DNA of 64,000 nt. It comes from Bacteroidia bacterium (GTDB taxonomy: Bacteria > Bacteroidota > Bacteroidia > J057). This document shows positions 63,892-64,000 of this stretch, piece by piece. Position numbers and translations under genes: made by a program. The stretch is taken from the NCBI GenBank assembly GCA_041391665.1, contig JAWKNO010000003.1, forward strand, positions 2,046,001 through 2,110,000, written 5' to 3'. The notes under the pieces were generated by a model. That model ran no database searches and was not told the origin of the DNA. It was given only the letters and a program-made list of their open reading frames with translations. Each line of letters begins with the position of its first letter. Positions within the stretch are counted from its first letter, which is position 1.

Positions 63892-64000
63892 AAGCGTGAA
63901 TACCCTTCCTTACCGAAACGGTACATACTGCGTTTGGCCCCTGTGCGCCCTTCGGCGTAAAACCTTGGGAAAGACAGAGGGGGTGGCCATTGAGGCTACA

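Overview
The window looks like a chromosomal segment of a Bacteroidota bacterium, probably from the Saprospirales/Cytophagales side of the phylum. Seven genes encode a type IX secretion (T9SS) type A C-terminal sorting domain. Many others encode secreted lipoproteins, SignalP-type exported proteins, outer-membrane barrels, an outer-membrane-beta-barrel TonB-dependent receptor, a LytTR two-component pair and PIG-L, DUF2911 and CHAT proteins typical of this phylum. A few start regions carry the Bacteroidota -7 element TAnnTTTG. The species cannot be named from the sequence alone. I see no tRNA, rRNA, CRISPR array or intact transposase.

Layout. 1-9.6 kb: the 3' end of a DnaE-family polymerase gene, then a minus-strand operon (beta-propeller lipoprotein, PIG-L deacetylase, LamG/PKD T9SS protein) divergent from a plus-strand operon (propeller protein, Ig-like protein, polysaccharide deacetylase). 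9.6-20 kb: a DUF2911 protein, a membrane-anchored unknown, a ~130-bp repeat array, an ECF sigma/anti-sigma pair, two outer-membrane barrels beside a subtilase, and two further T9SS cargo proteins. 20-32.5 kb: DoxX, a zinc-protease-like lipoprotein, a T9SS beta-lactamase-fold hydrolase, a Gln/Met-rich lipoprotein and two tandem TPR-CHAT caspase-like proteins of about 1,080 residues. 32.5-40 kb: DoxX, a 27-unit heptamer repeat array, a parallel beta-helix protein, and a LytS/LytR-type pair divergent from a TonB-dependent receptor. 40-52 kb: a DUF1592/DUF1552 pair, an NADPH:ferredoxin-reductase-like flavoprotein, a truncated Uma2 gene, a T9SS propeller, CBS, GNAT, a sialidase-like protein, DUF2911-TPR and a Tat-exported sugar isomerase-like protein. 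52-62 kb: a FeoA-FeoB-small-Cys-protein iron operon behind a perfect palindrome, a D-apionate-lactonase-like protein, a carbonic anhydrase, a patatin phospholipase, a T9SS sulfatase and an MFS transporter. 62.3-64 kb: degraded accessory DNA with a broken BRO-type antirepressor gene, a hairpin-dense noncoding tract, and an internally deleted YhcG/PDDEXK nuclease gene bracketed by a 21-bp inverted repeat.

Themes. Most genes serve the cell envelope and the handling of polymers outside the cell: cargo carrying T9SS domains, deacetylases, sulfatase, sialidase, beta-helix and propeller proteins. Regulation is local (ECF sigma/anti-sigma, LytTR pair, a metal-type operator at feo). The most unusual items are the tandem CHAT pair, the subtilase whose catalytic Asp position reads Glu, the heptamer array 12 bp from a start codon, and the nuclease cassette at the right end.
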